From NCBI GenBank assembly GCA_050741255.1, contig JBOIEQ010000011.1:1-50232 (forward strand): a stretch of 50,232 nt of DNA, written 5' to 3'. How positions within the stretch are numbered: the stretch's first letter is position 1; every line of letters starts with the position of its first letter. The notes under the pieces are model-generated. The model was not told the DNA's origin. It did not search any database and saw nothing but the letters and a program-made list of their open reading frames with translations. The stretch comes from CAZXNF01 sp050741255 (GTDB lineage Bacteria > Pseudomonadota > Gammaproteobacteria > Burkholderiales > SG8-41). A program made the translations under genes and the position numbers. This document shows positions 1-7,675 of the stretch, piece by piece.

Positions 1-51
1 CAGTTGGGACTGAGCCTGATCGCGAGAAGGTATCCAAGGAAAAGACGCAAC

Positions 52-309
52 ATGCACTCCATTACCGAATGCCGGGCCGAGGACAACTACACGCTGTGGC
101 TGCGGTTTGCCGACGGACTCGAGGGGCACGTCTACCTCGGTGAGCTGGTGGCGACCAAGTATTTCCGGATGCTGACGGAAGGCGACGCGTTCAACCGCGT
201 ATCCTTCGATCCGGTGGCCCACGCGTTGACCTGGGAAGGCGGCATCCAGCTCGATCCCGAGGTGCTGTACCGGGATCTGGCGAGCAAGACGCTGCACGCC
301 CTGCATTAG
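52..309 (+). CDS. DUF2442-like small protein
   Basis: An 85-residue soluble protein that resembles the DUF2442 family. The family-like features are an alternating aromatic/charged strand (YTLWLRFADG, residues 13-22) and a C-terminal WEGGIQLDPE stretch (61-70). The ATG at 52 is preferred over an upstream in-frame start at 4: it has an AGGA at 37-40, and the 16 extra residues are basic and unlike the family. DUF2442 genes often sit next to a DUF4160-type partner, as in toxin-antitoxin-like pairs; such a partner would lie off the window edge here and cannot be seen. The biochemical function is not established. Confidence 0.75.
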   Translation: MHSITECRAEDNYTLWLRFADGLEGHVYLGELVATKYFRMLTEGDAFNRVSFDPVAHALTWEGGIQLDPEVLYRDLASKTLHALH

Positions 310-470
310 ATAATTACGCGGCGGGCGTCCGGGAACGGGCGGCGCCCCGTATGTTCAAGGGTGCGGAGACGGCTGCGCGCGACGCGCAACGCACGGCGTT
401 GCGGCCGCCGCGCCCGTTTCCGTGGAATGCGCGAGGACTGAGCGACACCAAGCCCCACAGGAGGCCCGAA

Positions 471-761
471 ATGGCGAAGCGGAAAAAAGCGGCGAAGAAA
501 AAGGCGGGCAAGCCCGCCAAGCGCGGGAAAAAAGCGGCGCTCAGGAAGAAGAAACCGGTCAAACGGGCCCCGGCAAAAAAGAAAGCCGCAGGCAAAAAAA
601 AGGCCGCGAGTAAAAAAGCGGCCAAGAAGAAAGCCAAGAAACCCGCACGCAAGGCAGTCAGCAAACCGGCACCGAAACCTGCCGCCGTCCCGTCATCGTC
701 TGCGCCGGCTCCGGTGGTGATTCCGGGCGCGTGGCCTTTTCCGATGGCGAGCCGGCCATAA
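471..761 (+). CDS. Histone H1-like Lys/Ala-rich DNA-binding protein
   Basis: A 96-residue protein whose first 65 residues are almost entirely K, A, R, G and P (KKAAKK-type repeats). It ends in an uncharged Pro/Ala/Ser tail. This composition is typical of bacterial H1-like (HctB/AlgP-tail-like) nucleoid proteins, which bind DNA non-specifically. The start at 471 has a strong AGGAG at 459-463. An upstream in-frame start at 351 would add 40 residues that are not H1-like. The low-complexity sequence means homology cannot be fixed from sequence alone; the call rests on composition and size. A rho-independent terminator about 100 bp downstream probably ends the transcript. Confidence 0.7.
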   Translation: MAKRKKAAKKKAGKPAKRGKKAALRKKKPVKRAPAKKKAAGKKKAASKKAAKKKAKKPARKAVSKPAPKPAAVPSSSAPAPVVIPGAWPFPMASRP

Positions 762-858
762 AAACCGGGCTGGCACTGCACAACCGCTAGGGCGGGAACG
801 AGACAATACAAAACCCCGCCTCCGGAGGCAAGGGCGGCGGTTTGCTGCAAGGCACCAA

Positions 859-884
859 CGGGCCCTGAAGGGCTCGTTTTATTT
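859..884 (+). terminator. Rho-independent terminator
   Basis: A 7-bp stem (cgggccc 859-865 with gggctcg 870-876, one G-U pair) closes a TGAA loop and is followed by TTTTATTT (877-884). It lies about 100 bp after the H1-like gene. An additional weaker GC hairpin precedes it at about 810-845. Confidence 0.7.
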
Positions 885-1048
885 CATTCCTATCAATGTG
901 TTGGGGAATTATCCCCAGACCAGCGCCTGCGCCAGGCTCAGGCCGGGCCCGAGGCCAGAAATCCCGACCGGCTGCTTCCCGGGCCGCTGGCGGCTCCCGC
1001 GGGCGTGGCTATACTTTGCCGCTCACGGGTGACCGGAGTCCCAGTGCC

Positions 1049-1261
1049 GTGGACCGCAAGCGCCTCGCTTCAGGAGAACTGCGCAGCGCCGGCTACGACG
1101 CGCGTGAACGTGTGCTCGAGATCGAGTTCACGAGCGGCCGCATCGTCCAGTATCGTGGGGTCGGGGAGGAGATCCACCGCCGGCTCATGAGTACGGCATC
1201 GCCCGGCAGTTATTTCCGCGACAACATCGAAGAGGATTTTCCGTCGAAGCGTCTGCGCTGA
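1049..1261 (+). CDS. KTSC domain protein
   Basis: A 70-residue protein matching the KTSC domain pattern: S-x-x-L-R-S-A-G-Y-D, then L-E-I-E-F-x-S-G-x-I-V-Q-Y (a short beta-sheet), then a helix and S-P-G-S-Y-F-R-D-N-I. KTSC domains are about 60 residues and are thought to bind nucleic acid or act as lysyl-tRNA-synthetase-associated modules; the role is unproven. The GTG at 1049 is chosen because it puts the domain at the N-terminus and has GGAG at 1035-1038. A TATACT box at 1010-1015 could be its -10. A longer ORF runs back to 896 but is low-complexity there. Confidence 0.7.
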   Translation: MDRKRLASGELRSAGYDARERVLEIEFTSGRIVQYRGVGEEIHRRLMSTASPGSYFRDNIEEDFPSKRLR

Positions 1262-1283
1262 ACGGCTGTTCGCGCACGGGCCT

Positions 1284-1293
1284 TTGCTACAAT
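1284..1293 (+). promoter_or_regulatory. Possible extended -10 promoter of phnD
   Basis: TGCTACAAT (1285-1293) fits an extended -10 element (TG-n-TANAAT). No good -35 is visible. It lies about 100 bp upstream of the phnD start, between the KTSC gene and phnD. Confidence 0.4.
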
Positions 1294-1391
1294 CATTTTT
1301 GAATTCGGCGGCGTGCGCACAACAACCCGGACCACCGGGCGGCGTCATACCGCATCCCGAATCCTGCATAGCACAAGCGGAGGAGAACCCC

Positions 1392-2426
1392 ATGAAGGCG
1401 AAGACCCTGGCCCCGATCGCGGGCGCGCTGCTGCTGGCTGTCTCGGCGGCGGCGTTCGCGCAAGCCGACGACTGCAAGAACCGCGGACAGCTCGACACGA
1501 TGTACTGCGACGAAAACAAGGATCTGGTCGCCGATACACCCAAGGATGCCAAGCGCTGGAAGAATCCGAACACCCTCGTGTTTACCTACACGCCGGTGGA
1601 GGACGCCGCCGTGTATGAAACGGCGTTCAAGCCCTTCCTCGATTACCTGGGCAAGTGCACGGGCAAGCGGATCGTCTATTTCCCGGTGCAGTCGAACGCC
1701 GCCGAGATCGAGGCGATGCGCGCAGGACGGCTGCACGTGGGCGGCTTCTCGACCGGCCCGACCGGTTTCGCCGTGAACCTGGCGGGCGCGATCCCGTTCG
1801 CGATCAAGGGCACCGAGAAGGAACTGCAGGGCTACAACCTCATCGTGATCGTCAAGAAGTCGAGCCCGTACCAGAAGCTCGCCGACCTCAAGGGAAAGAA
1901 GGTCGCGCATACCTCGCCGTCGTCCAACTCCGGCCATCTGGCGCCGCAGGTGCTGTTCCCGCCCGAGGGCCTGGCGATGGACAAGGATTACAAACCGCTG
2001 TTCTCCGGCGGACATGGCCAGTCGGTGAAGGGCGTGGAAGCGGGCGACTACGACGCCGCGCCCGTTGCCTCCGACGTGTTCAACCGCATGGCTTCGCGCG
2101 GCGAGATCAAGCTGGATGACTTCCGCATCATCTACAAGAGCCCGCTGTTCCCGACCTCGTCGTTCGCCTACGCGCACGATCTCGCGCCCGAGTTCGCGAA
2201 GGTGCTCACCAAGTGCTTCTACGACTACCGCTTCCCCGCGGACATGCAGAAGACCTTCGGCGGCGCCGACCGCTTCTTCCCCATTACCTACGAGAAGGAC
2301 TGGGCGGTGGTGCGCAAGATCGCCGATGAGACGGGCACGCCGTTCAACCGCGCCGCCTACGAGAAGGAATCGGCGCGCGAGGAAGCGGCGCGCAAGAAAA
2401 TGCTCGAAGACAAGGCCAAGAAGTAG
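1392..2426 (+). CDS. phnD: Phosphonate/phosphite-type ABC transporter substrate-binding protein
   Basis: A 344-residue periplasmic binding protein of the PhnD/PtxB type. A Sec signal peptide ends in AFA at about residue 23. The mature part has the PhnD-like fold order: a YTPVEDAAVYE segment, a 'G-x-x-F-L-D-Y-L' helix, and the 'H-T-S-P-S-S-N-S-G' anion-binding turn typical of the family. The C-terminus is a charged Lys/Glu-rich tail. The start at 1392 is set by GGAGGAG at 1379-1385. It is followed directly by phnC, phnE and phnE, so it supplies the substrate for that importer. No C-P lyase, phosphite dehydrogenase or phosphonatase gene is in the window, so the actual ligand (phosphonate, phosphite or phosphate) is undetermined. 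Confidence 0.88.
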   Translation: MKAKTLAPIAGALLLAVSAAAFAQADDCKNRGQLDTMYCDENKDLVADTPKDAKRWKNPNTLVFTYTPVEDAAVYETAFKPFLDYLGKCTGKRIVYFPVQSNAAEIEAMRAGRLHVGGFSTGPTGFAVNLAGAIPFAIKGTEKELQGYNLIVIVKKSSPYQKLADLKGKKVAHTSPSSNSGHLAPQVLFPPEGLAMDKDYKPLFSGGHGQSVKGVEAGDYDAAPVASDVFNRMASRGEIKLDDFRIIYKSPLFPTSSFAYAHDLAPEFAKVLTKCFYDYRFPADMQKTFGGADRFFPITYEKDWAVVRKIADETGTPFNRAAYEKESAREEAARKKMLEDKAKK

Positions 2427-2432
2427 TCCGCC

Positions 2433-3224
2433 ATGGCGGCGGCAGCCGGGCAGGCGATCGGCACCGTCGCCGTAGCCATCGAGGTCCGGGGGCTGCGCAA
2501 GGAGTACAAGCGCGGCGTCCCGGTGCTGCGTGAAATCAGCATCGCGTTCCCGGACCGCGGCATCACCGCGGTGATCGGGCCGTCCGGCACCGGCAAGTCC
2601 ACACTCATCCGCTGCATCAACCGCCTGGTCGAGCCCACGGCTGGGCAGGTGCTGTTCCACGGGCTCGACATGGTCAAGCTGCGCGGCCGGGCCCTGCGCG
2701 AAGCCCGCCGCCGCATCGGCATGGTGTTCCAGGAATACAACCTGGTCGAGCGCCTGTCCGTCATGGAGAACGTGCTCTCGGGGCGGCTGGGCTACGTGTC
2801 GCCGCTCAAGGCCTGGCTGCGCAAGTACCCGCCGGGGGACATCGACGCGGCGTGGGAACTGCTCGATACCGTGGGGCTGACGGCGTTCGCCAACCAGCGC
2901 GCGGACGCGCTGTCCGGCGGCCAGCGCCAGCGGGTGGGCATCGCGCGCGCCGTCATGCAGCACCCGGCGCTGCTGCTGGCGGACGAGCCGACGTCCTCCC
3001 TCGATCCCAAGACCTCCGTAGAGATCATGGAGCTGTTGACGGCGCTCGCCGACAGCCGCCGCATTCCGGTCATCCTCAATATCCACAACGTGCCGCTGGC
3101 GAAGCGCTTTGCCACGCACGTGATCGGCATGGCGGGCGGGCACGTGGTCTACGACGGCCCGCCGGACGGCCTGACCGACGAGCATCTGAAACAGATCTAC
3201 GGCGGCGAGGATTGGCTGGAATAG
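2433..3224 (+). CDS. phnC: Phosphonate ABC transporter ATP-binding protein
   Basis: A 263-residue ABC ATPase. Walker A GPSGTGKST is at 49-57, the Q-loop at Q100, signature LSGGQ at 160-164, Walker B LLLADEP at 180-186 with E185, and the switch His at 218. The PhnC-specific insert after the Q-loop (a tract around GYVSPLKAWLRKYP, about 120-133) is present. It begins 6 bp after the phnD stop and precedes the two permease genes, so it energises the PhnCDE importer at the cytoplasmic face. Nothing is missing. Confidence 0.92.
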   Translation: MAAAAGQAIGTVAVAIEVRGLRKEYKRGVPVLREISIAFPDRGITAVIGPSGTGKSTLIRCINRLVEPTAGQVLFHGLDMVKLRGRALREARRRIGMVFQEYNLVERLSVMENVLSGRLGYVSPLKAWLRKYPPGDIDAAWELLDTVGLTAFANQRADALSGGQRQRVGIARAVMQHPALLLADEPTSSLDPKTSVEIMELLTALADSRRIPVILNIHNVPLAKRFATHVIGMAGGHVVYDGPPDGLTDEHLKQIYGGEDWLE

Positions 3225-3228
3225 CGAC

Positions 3229-4026
3229 ATGACCGGCGCAACACTGCAGACCCGGCCGCCGGCGTTCCTGCCGAACTGGCCGGCGCGGCTGGCGTGGATC
3301 GCGCTGGCCGTCTACACCGTCTACGCGGCCTCGCTGCTCGATGTCACCTGGGCCCGCTTCGTCCTCGGTCTCGAGCAGGGCGCGCGTTTCATCAGCCGGA
3401 TGTTCCCGCCCGACACCGCCGCGGACAAGCTGGCGCTGCTGGCGCGGGGCTTGTACGAAACGGTCGAGATCGCCGTCCTCGCCTCGGCGCTGGGCATCCT
3501 GCTGTCGCTGCCGATCGGGCTGCTGGCGGCGCGCAACCTGATGCCGCCCTGGGTGACCTGGCCCACCCGGCTCTTCGTCGTGCTGTGCCGGTCCTTCCAC
3601 CAGGTCATCATCGCGATCCTGTTCGTCAAGGCGGTCGGCTTCGGCGCGCTCGCCGGCATCCTCGCGCTGACGGTGGCCTCGATCGGTTTCGTCGCGAAGC
3701 TGTTCGCCGAGGCGATCGAGGAAATCTCCATGAAGCAGGTCGAGGCTGTGCGCGCGACCGGCGCCCCTTTCATGAACGTCATCACCTACGGCGTGATGCC
3801 CCAGGTGCTGAACCGCTTCGTGGGCTTTGCGACCTACCAGTTCGATTCCAATCTGCGCAATTCGACCATGGTCGGCATCGTCGGCGCCGGCGGCATCGGC
3901 GGCACCATGTTCGCGGCATTCCAGAAGTTCGACTACGACTACCTGCTGACCATCCTGCTCGCCATCATCGCGCTGATCATGCTCTCCGAGATGCTGCAGA
4001 ACTGGATCAAAAAGCTCTACCAGTGA
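3229..4026 (+). CDS. phnE: Phosphonate ABC transporter permease (first PhnE)
   Basis: A 265-residue inner-membrane permease with about six hydrophobic segments. It carries the binding-protein-dependent EAA loop (EAVRATGAPFMNVITYGVMPQ region) that contacts PhnC, and a GAGGIGG motif near the last cytoplasmic loop, as in PhnE. It starts 4 bp after phnC and is followed by a second, different PhnE; the pair probably forms a heterodimeric channel, an arrangement known for several phosphonate/phosphite importers. Confidence 0.9.
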   Translation: MTGATLQTRPPAFLPNWPARLAWIALAVYTVYAASLLDVTWARFVLGLEQGARFISRMFPPDTAADKLALLARGLYETVEIAVLASALGILLSLPIGLLAARNLMPPWVTWPTRLFVVLCRSFHQVIIAILFVKAVGFGALAGILALTVASIGFVAKLFAEAIEEISMKQVEAVRATGAPFMNVITYGVMPQVLNRFVGFATYQFDSNLRNSTMVGIVGAGGIGGTMFAAFQKFDYDYLLTILLAIIALIMLSEMLQNWIKKLYQ

Positions 4027-4028
4027 CC

Positions 4029-4835
4029 ATGAGCGCGACGGCGGCGATCCATCGCGAGTGGCGGCGCTATACGCCCTCGCAGCGCCTCGCGCGCTTCGTG
4101 CTGTATTTCGGCCTCGTCTTCGCCTGCGTGGTCAGTCTGCGCACGGTGCAGATCATTCCGGAGTTTCTGTACGACGCGCCGGAACAGATGGCGGATCTCT
4201 TCAAGCGCATGTGGCCGATCGACTGGGCCTACTACCCCAAGGGGGTGCACGAGGCGCTGATCGAAACGCTGCACATCGCCACGCTGGGCACCATCCTCGC
4301 CATTCTCATGGCGCTTCCGCTGGGGCTGCTGGCGGCGAACAACATCACCCGCAATGCCGCGCTCAACTACGGGGCCAAGTTTCTGCTGGTCTCGTCGCGC
4401 TCGGTCAATTCGCTGGTGTGGGCGCTGCTGTTCGTCGCCATCTTCGGCCCCGGTGCGCTGGCCGGCACCATGGCCATCGCCTTCCGCTCGATCGGCTTCG
4501 TCGGCAAGCTGTTCGCGGAGGCGCTGGAGGAGGCGCGGCCGGGGCCGGTGGAGGCGCTGAAGGCCGCCGGCGCCCCGTGGACCTCGATCTACCTCAAGGG
4601 CTACTGGCCGCAGGTCGAGCCGGCGTTCTGGGCGATCGCGCTGTTCCGCTGGGACATCAGCGTGCGCGAATCCGCGGTGCTGGGGCTGGTCGGCGCCGGC
4701 GGCATCGGCATGGCGATCGATTCCGCGATGAACCTGTTTCAGTGGGAGCGGGTGGCGCTGATGCTGGTGGCGATGCTGGCGGTAGTGATACTCGCGGAGG
4801 TCGGCGTGACCTGGCTCAGAAAAAAAATCATTTGA
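4029..4835 (+). CDS. phnE: Phosphonate ABC transporter permease (second PhnE)
   Basis: A 268-residue permease with the same architecture as the preceding gene: an EALKAAGAPWTSIYLKGYWPQ-type EAA loop and a VGAGGIGM motif. It begins 2 bp after the first phnE. A GTG two codons earlier (4023) would overlap it, so the exact start is uncertain by two residues. Its 3' end overlaps the convergent threonine aldolase gene by 8 bp, so no room is left for an intergenic terminator. Confidence 0.88.
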   Translation: MSATAAIHREWRRYTPSQRLARFVLYFGLVFACVVSLRTVQIIPEFLYDAPEQMADLFKRMWPIDWAYYPKGVHEALIETLHIATLGTILAILMALPLGLLAANNITRNAALNYGAKFLLVSSRSVNSLVWALLFVAIFGPGALAGTMAIAFRSIGFVGKLFAEALEEARPGPVEALKAAGAPWTSIYLKGYWPQVEPAFWAIALFRWDISVRESAVLGLVGAGGIGMAIDSAMNLFQWERVALMLVAMLAVVILAEVGVTWLRKKII

Positions 4836-5865
4836 ACGCGTTCAGGGTTTCAGCCATCGCCTTGAGCGCCTGATCCACGTCCGCATCGCCGATATGGCGG
4901 TGCGTCACGAAGCGCAGCGCGAACTTTGCGCAGGGATTGACCCGGACGCCGCGCGTGTTGAGTGCCGCCGACCACTCCAGTGCGGGGCGGCTCGCGCTGG
5001 AGACATCCACCCGTACCAGATTCGTTTCCACTTCGGCCGGGTTCACGAAGCGCGCGTCCAGCGCGTGCAATCCCTTGGCCAGGCGTTGTGCCGTGCGGTG
5101 GTCTTCGGCGAGACGGTCAACCATGGTATCGAGCCCCAGCAGGCCCGCCGCCGCCAGCGGCCCGGCCTGGCGCAGATTGCCGCCGACCATGCGGCGGAAG
5201 CCGCGCGCGCGTTCGATGAATGCGGACGATCCGCACAGTACCGAGCCGACCGGCGCCGAGAGGCCTTTCGAGACACAGAAGCCCACGCTGTCGGCATGCC
5301 TGGCGAGTTCGGCGGCGGGCGTCTTCAGTGCGATGGCCGCGTTGAAAAACCGTGCGCCGTCCACGTGGATCGCCACGCCGTTTTCCTTGGCGAGCGTAGC
5401 GACGGCCGCCATGTTCGCGAGCGGCAACACGGCGCCGCCGGCCGCATTGTGCGAGGTTTCGAGGACGATCAGCGCGGTGCCCGCCTTGTTTGCCGTGATG
5501 CGGGGCCGGATGTGCTCGCGGAGCAGGTCGGGATCGAGCGCACCGCGCTTGCCGGGCAGCAACCGAGGATACATGCCGGCGAGGTTGGCGACGCCGCCCA
5601 GTTCCGAATTGAAGATGTGCGACGTGGACTCACCGATCACTTCGCCGCCGCGGTCGGCATGCGCGAGGATGGCGACGAGGTTGGACATGGTGCCGCTGGG
5701 CACGAAGACGCCGGCCTGCTTGCCGGTCATCTCCGCCGCGCGTGCCTCCAGGCGGCGCACGGTTTCATCGCCGTCGCGGGAGTCGTCGCCGAGGCTCGCC
5801 TCCTGCATGGCGGCGAGCATGGCTTCGGTGGGTTTGGTGATGGTATCGCTGCGGAGATCGATCAT
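4828..5865 (-). CDS. ltaE: Low-specificity L-threonine aldolase
   Basis: A 345-residue fold-type I PLP enzyme of the GntG/LtaE group, which cleaves L-threonine or L-allo-threonine to glycine and acetaldehyde. Visible residues are the N-terminal IDLRSDT signature, a stacking histidine H83, the PLP-ring aspartate D169 in HVDGAR with R171, and the Schiff-base lysine K200 in SKGLSAPVGS. The length is close to E. coli LtaE. It is convergent with phnE and 36 bp downstream of the HAD gene on the same strand. A cytosolic role in glycine/threonine balance or beta-hydroxy-amino-acid use is likely. Confidence 0.9.
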   Translation of the reverse strand: MIDLRSDTITKPTEAMLAAMQEASLGDDSRDGDETVRRLEARAAEMTGKQAGVFVPSGTMSNLVAILAHADRGGEVIGESTSHIFNSELGGVANLAGMYPRLLPGKRGALDPDLLREHIRPRITANKAGTALIVLETSHNAAGGAVLPLANMAAVATLAKENGVAIHVDGARFFNAAIALKTPAAELARHADSVGFCVSKGLSAPVGSVLCGSSAFIERARGFRRMVGGNLRQAGPLAAAGLLGLDTMVDRLAEDHRTAQRLAKGLHALDARFVNPAEVETNLVRVDVSSASRPALEWSAALNTRGVRVNPCAKFALRFVTHRHIGDADVDQALKAMAETLNAFK

Positions 5866-5901
5866 CGGGATGCCTTGGTGTGCGCGTGGTGTGGAGTATG
5901 A

Positions 5902-6696
5902 CTAACGGCCGCTGAACAGGAAATCCGCCAACTCGCAGAACCCGGCGCCGGCGTCGGCCTGCGTGACGTACGCGGGCATCGTCTCGAGGCGGTCGGCAAA
6001 GGCCTGCACGTTGGCGACGCCGACGGCCTGCGGGAAGAAACCGAACATCGGCGCATCGTTGGGCGAGTCGCCGACGAAAACATAGCGCGCACGCTCCGCG
6101 TCGAGATCCACGCCGAAAGCCTCGCGCATGAGCCGCCGCGTCATGCCCAGCTTGTCGTAGGCACCGAACCAGCCGTTGACGTGGATGGAGCTGACCTTGG
6201 CGGTCAGGCCCTGTTGTTCCATCAGGGCGACGATGCGGGCGACGGCGGCGGCGGGCAGCGACGGCACGTCTTCGCGAAAATCGATGGCGAGGTCGGTTTC
6301 CCGGTAGTGCTGGTCCGCCGAGAGCGCGGCGCCGGGGACGGCGTTCAGGATGGCATCGCCGATGGTCTTCAAGCGTTGCCGGTGCGCGGCCCGCGTGGCG
6401 TCATCGTCGACGAAGCTGCGCCGCATGCGGCGGGCACCATGGTCGTAGCGGAACCAGAACGCGCCGTTCTCGCCGACGACCGCGTCCACCGGCCACTGAC
6501 GGGCGATGAGGTCGCACCAGCCGGCCGGTCGCCCGGTGATCGGCACGATGAGCAAGCCTGCCGCCTGCAACCGTTCCAGCGCGGCGTAGGCGGCGGCCGT
6601 CAGCCGGCCGTCGGTGGTCAGCGTGTCATCGATGTCGCAGAACACGCCGCGGATGGCGTTGCGCACCGCGGCCGGGAACGCCGCGAGGGGCTTCAT
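5902..6696 (-). CDS. HAD-superfamily (type IIB) phosphatase
   Basis: A 264-residue HAD hydrolase. The nucleophile motif is FCDIDDTLT (catalytic D21 and D23), the motif II Thr lies in PITGRPAGW, the motif III Lys in AYDKLGM, and motif IV is GDSPNDAPMF (209-218). The large C2B-type cap between motifs II and III places it with Cof/sucrose-phosphatase/mannosyl-3-phosphoglycerate-phosphatase-like enzymes; the substrate cannot be read from sequence. The ATG at 6696 is preferred over one at 6702 because it overlaps the upstream stop as ATGA and has GAGGAAG seven bases before it. It is translationally coupled to the upstream conserved hypothetical gene. Confidence 0.82.
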   Translation of the reverse strand: MKPLAAFPAAVRNAIRGVFCDIDDTLTTDGRLTAAAYAALERLQAAGLLIVPITGRPAGWCDLIARQWPVDAVVGENGAFWFRYDHGARRMRRSFVDDDATRAAHRQRLKTIGDAILNAVPGAALSADQHYRETDLAIDFREDVPSLPAAAVARIVALMEQQGLTAKVSSIHVNGWFGAYDKLGMTRRLMREAFGVDLDAERARYVFVGDSPNDAPMFGFFPQAVGVANVQAFADRLETMPAYVTQADAGAGFCELADFLFSGR

Positions 6697-7298
6697 GTGC
6701 ACACTTCCTCGCCGGGCGGCGGATCGGGAATGCGCACGTAGCCGAACTGCCCGGGCACGTCCCCGGTGCGTACCGGCTGCAGCGGCACGAGCGCCTCCCG
6801 CCAGCGCAGTGCGAGATCGGCGGGCTGACCCTGCTGCAGTGTTTCCAGGGCCGACTCCAGCCGCGCATCGTCCAGCGGCTGTCCGTGCCCGTCCGTGAAA
6901 TGGGACAGAAACCCCTCCAGATCGCGGTCGTGCAGTACGCCGGGGCCCGCATCGGTCGCCAGGACCAGATGGCCCTGGTCATCGAGCCAGGCGCCGGTGA
7001 GGGCCTCGACCGGCCGTCCCGTGTGCGTCAGGAGCCGCTCCCCGGCGCCGGTCGCCTCATGACGCACGACGAAGGGGGTGTAATCGAGCGACACGAACAC
7101 GCGCTGCGGGCCGTTCTGGAAATACCAGCCGCCCCGGTCGTCCCGCAGGTAATTACGGCCGATGAAAGCGGCAATGACGGGATTGGTGATGCGGTCGCCC
7201 TTGATCAGCCAGTTCCCGCGGGCGTCGAGGGCCAGCCATCCGTAGACCGCCGGAACGTTGGGCCATTTGGCCATGCCCTGCCTGACGATGTCATCCAT
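6693..7298 (-). CDS. Conserved hypothetical protein, coupled to HAD phosphatase
   Basis: A 201-residue protein. The N-terminal part reads VYGWLALDARGNWLIKGDRITNP and then WYFQNGPQRVFVSLDYTPFV. I recognise this as a proteobacterial family of unknown function (a DUF29xx-type family; I am not certain of the number). The C-terminal half contains a HLVLATDAGPGVLHDRDL tract. The start at 7298 gives MDDIVRQG. No signal peptide or transmembrane segment is seen, so it is probably cytosolic. The first 15 codons are repeated almost exactly 133 bp upstream. Confidence 0.7.
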   Translation of the reverse strand: MDDIVRQGMAKWPNVPAVYGWLALDARGNWLIKGDRITNPVIAAFIGRNYLRDDRGGWYFQNGPQRVFVSLDYTPFVVRHEATGAGERLLTHTGRPVEALTGAWLDDQGHLVLATDAGPGVLHDRDLEGFLSHFTDGHGQPLDDARLESALETLQQGQPADLALRWREALVPLQPVRTGDVPGQFGYVRIPDPPPGEEVCT

Positions 7299-7301
7299 GG
7301 G
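7255..7301. repeat. Copy 1 of a 47-bp direct repeat (gene 5' end)
   Basis: This segment covers the ATG and first codons of the conserved hypothetical gene. It is repeated at 7388-7434 with two mismatches in 47 bases. Confidence 0.85.
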
Positions 7302-7387
7302 GTGTCGTTGTCGCTCGGATCCGGCGGTCCGCGCCGCTTCCCGCAAGCGGGCCTGCGGCTAACGAGTCCGCGGCGCTACACCTTGGC

Positions 7388-7434
7388 ACGTTGGGCCATT
7401 TGGCCATGCCCTGCTTGACGATGTCGTCCATGGG
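7388..7434. repeat. Copy 2 of the 47-bp direct repeat (orphan gene start)
   Basis: The copy restates the minus-strand start MDDIVKQGMAKWPNV (R to K at residue 6 relative to the gene). It then breaks off into unrelated sequence, so it is a fragment and not a gene. Confidence 0.85.
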
Positions 7435-7457
7435 CAAGGTTAGCGAGAGCCGTTATT

Positions 7458-7546
7458 GCCGCCAAGGCGCCAAGACGCCAAGGGGGTGTCGAAAGTGTGG
7501 TCCACGTGGCTTGCAGGCTTTTCTTGGCGTCTCGGCGTCTTGGCGG
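7458..7546. repeat. Intergenic inverted repeat with CGCCAAG sub-repeats (family A)
   Basis: The left arm (about 7459-7482) is three near-tandem copies of CGCCAAG with one or two bases between. The right arm (7523-7546) is its reverse complement, matching at 22 of 24 positions. The arms are separated by a 40-base loop, so the whole could fold as a long hairpin. Confidence 0.85.
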
Positions 7547-7580
7547 CCCATCGGATTCTGTTGCGGGGCCCGAACTGGAA

Positions 7581-7609
7581 TTTCAAGGCAGGGCAGACTC
7601 GGCGATAAT
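7581..7609 (+). promoter_or_regulatory. Possible sigma-70 promoter of ettA
   Basis: GATAAT (7604-7609) with TTTCAA (7581-7586) 17 bases upstream. The -35 match is weak. It is 67 bp before the ettA start. Confidence 0.4.
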
Positions 7610-7675
7610 AGCGCCCTTTCGCGTTTTCCCCGATCCTCCCGGCCGCATTCCGGCCCCAACTTCCGGCAAATCTCC

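Larger units (their letters stand above)
7299..7675. other. 377-bp intergenic region before ettA
   Basis: This divergent intergenic region holds the second copy of the 47-bp gene-start repeat (7388-7434), an inverted repeat of CGCCAAG-type units (7458-7546), and a plausible sigma-70 promoter for ettA (7581-7609). I see no further gene in it. Confidence 0.7.

Noticed and set aside
314..850. A minus-strand ORF of 178 residues across the H1-like gene.
   Set aside because: It is the antisense of the Lys/Ala repeats (Phe/Leu/Ala-rich) with no start context or homology.
1293..3230. A 645-residue antisense ORF over the phn operon, and similar long antisense or alternative-frame ORFs (for example 4894-5901, 18297-20933, 23511-26507, 23336-25324, 7583-9343).
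   Set aside because: They follow the high-GC codon-position shadow of well-recognised genes on the other strand or frame, show no domain pattern and lack ribosome-binding sites.
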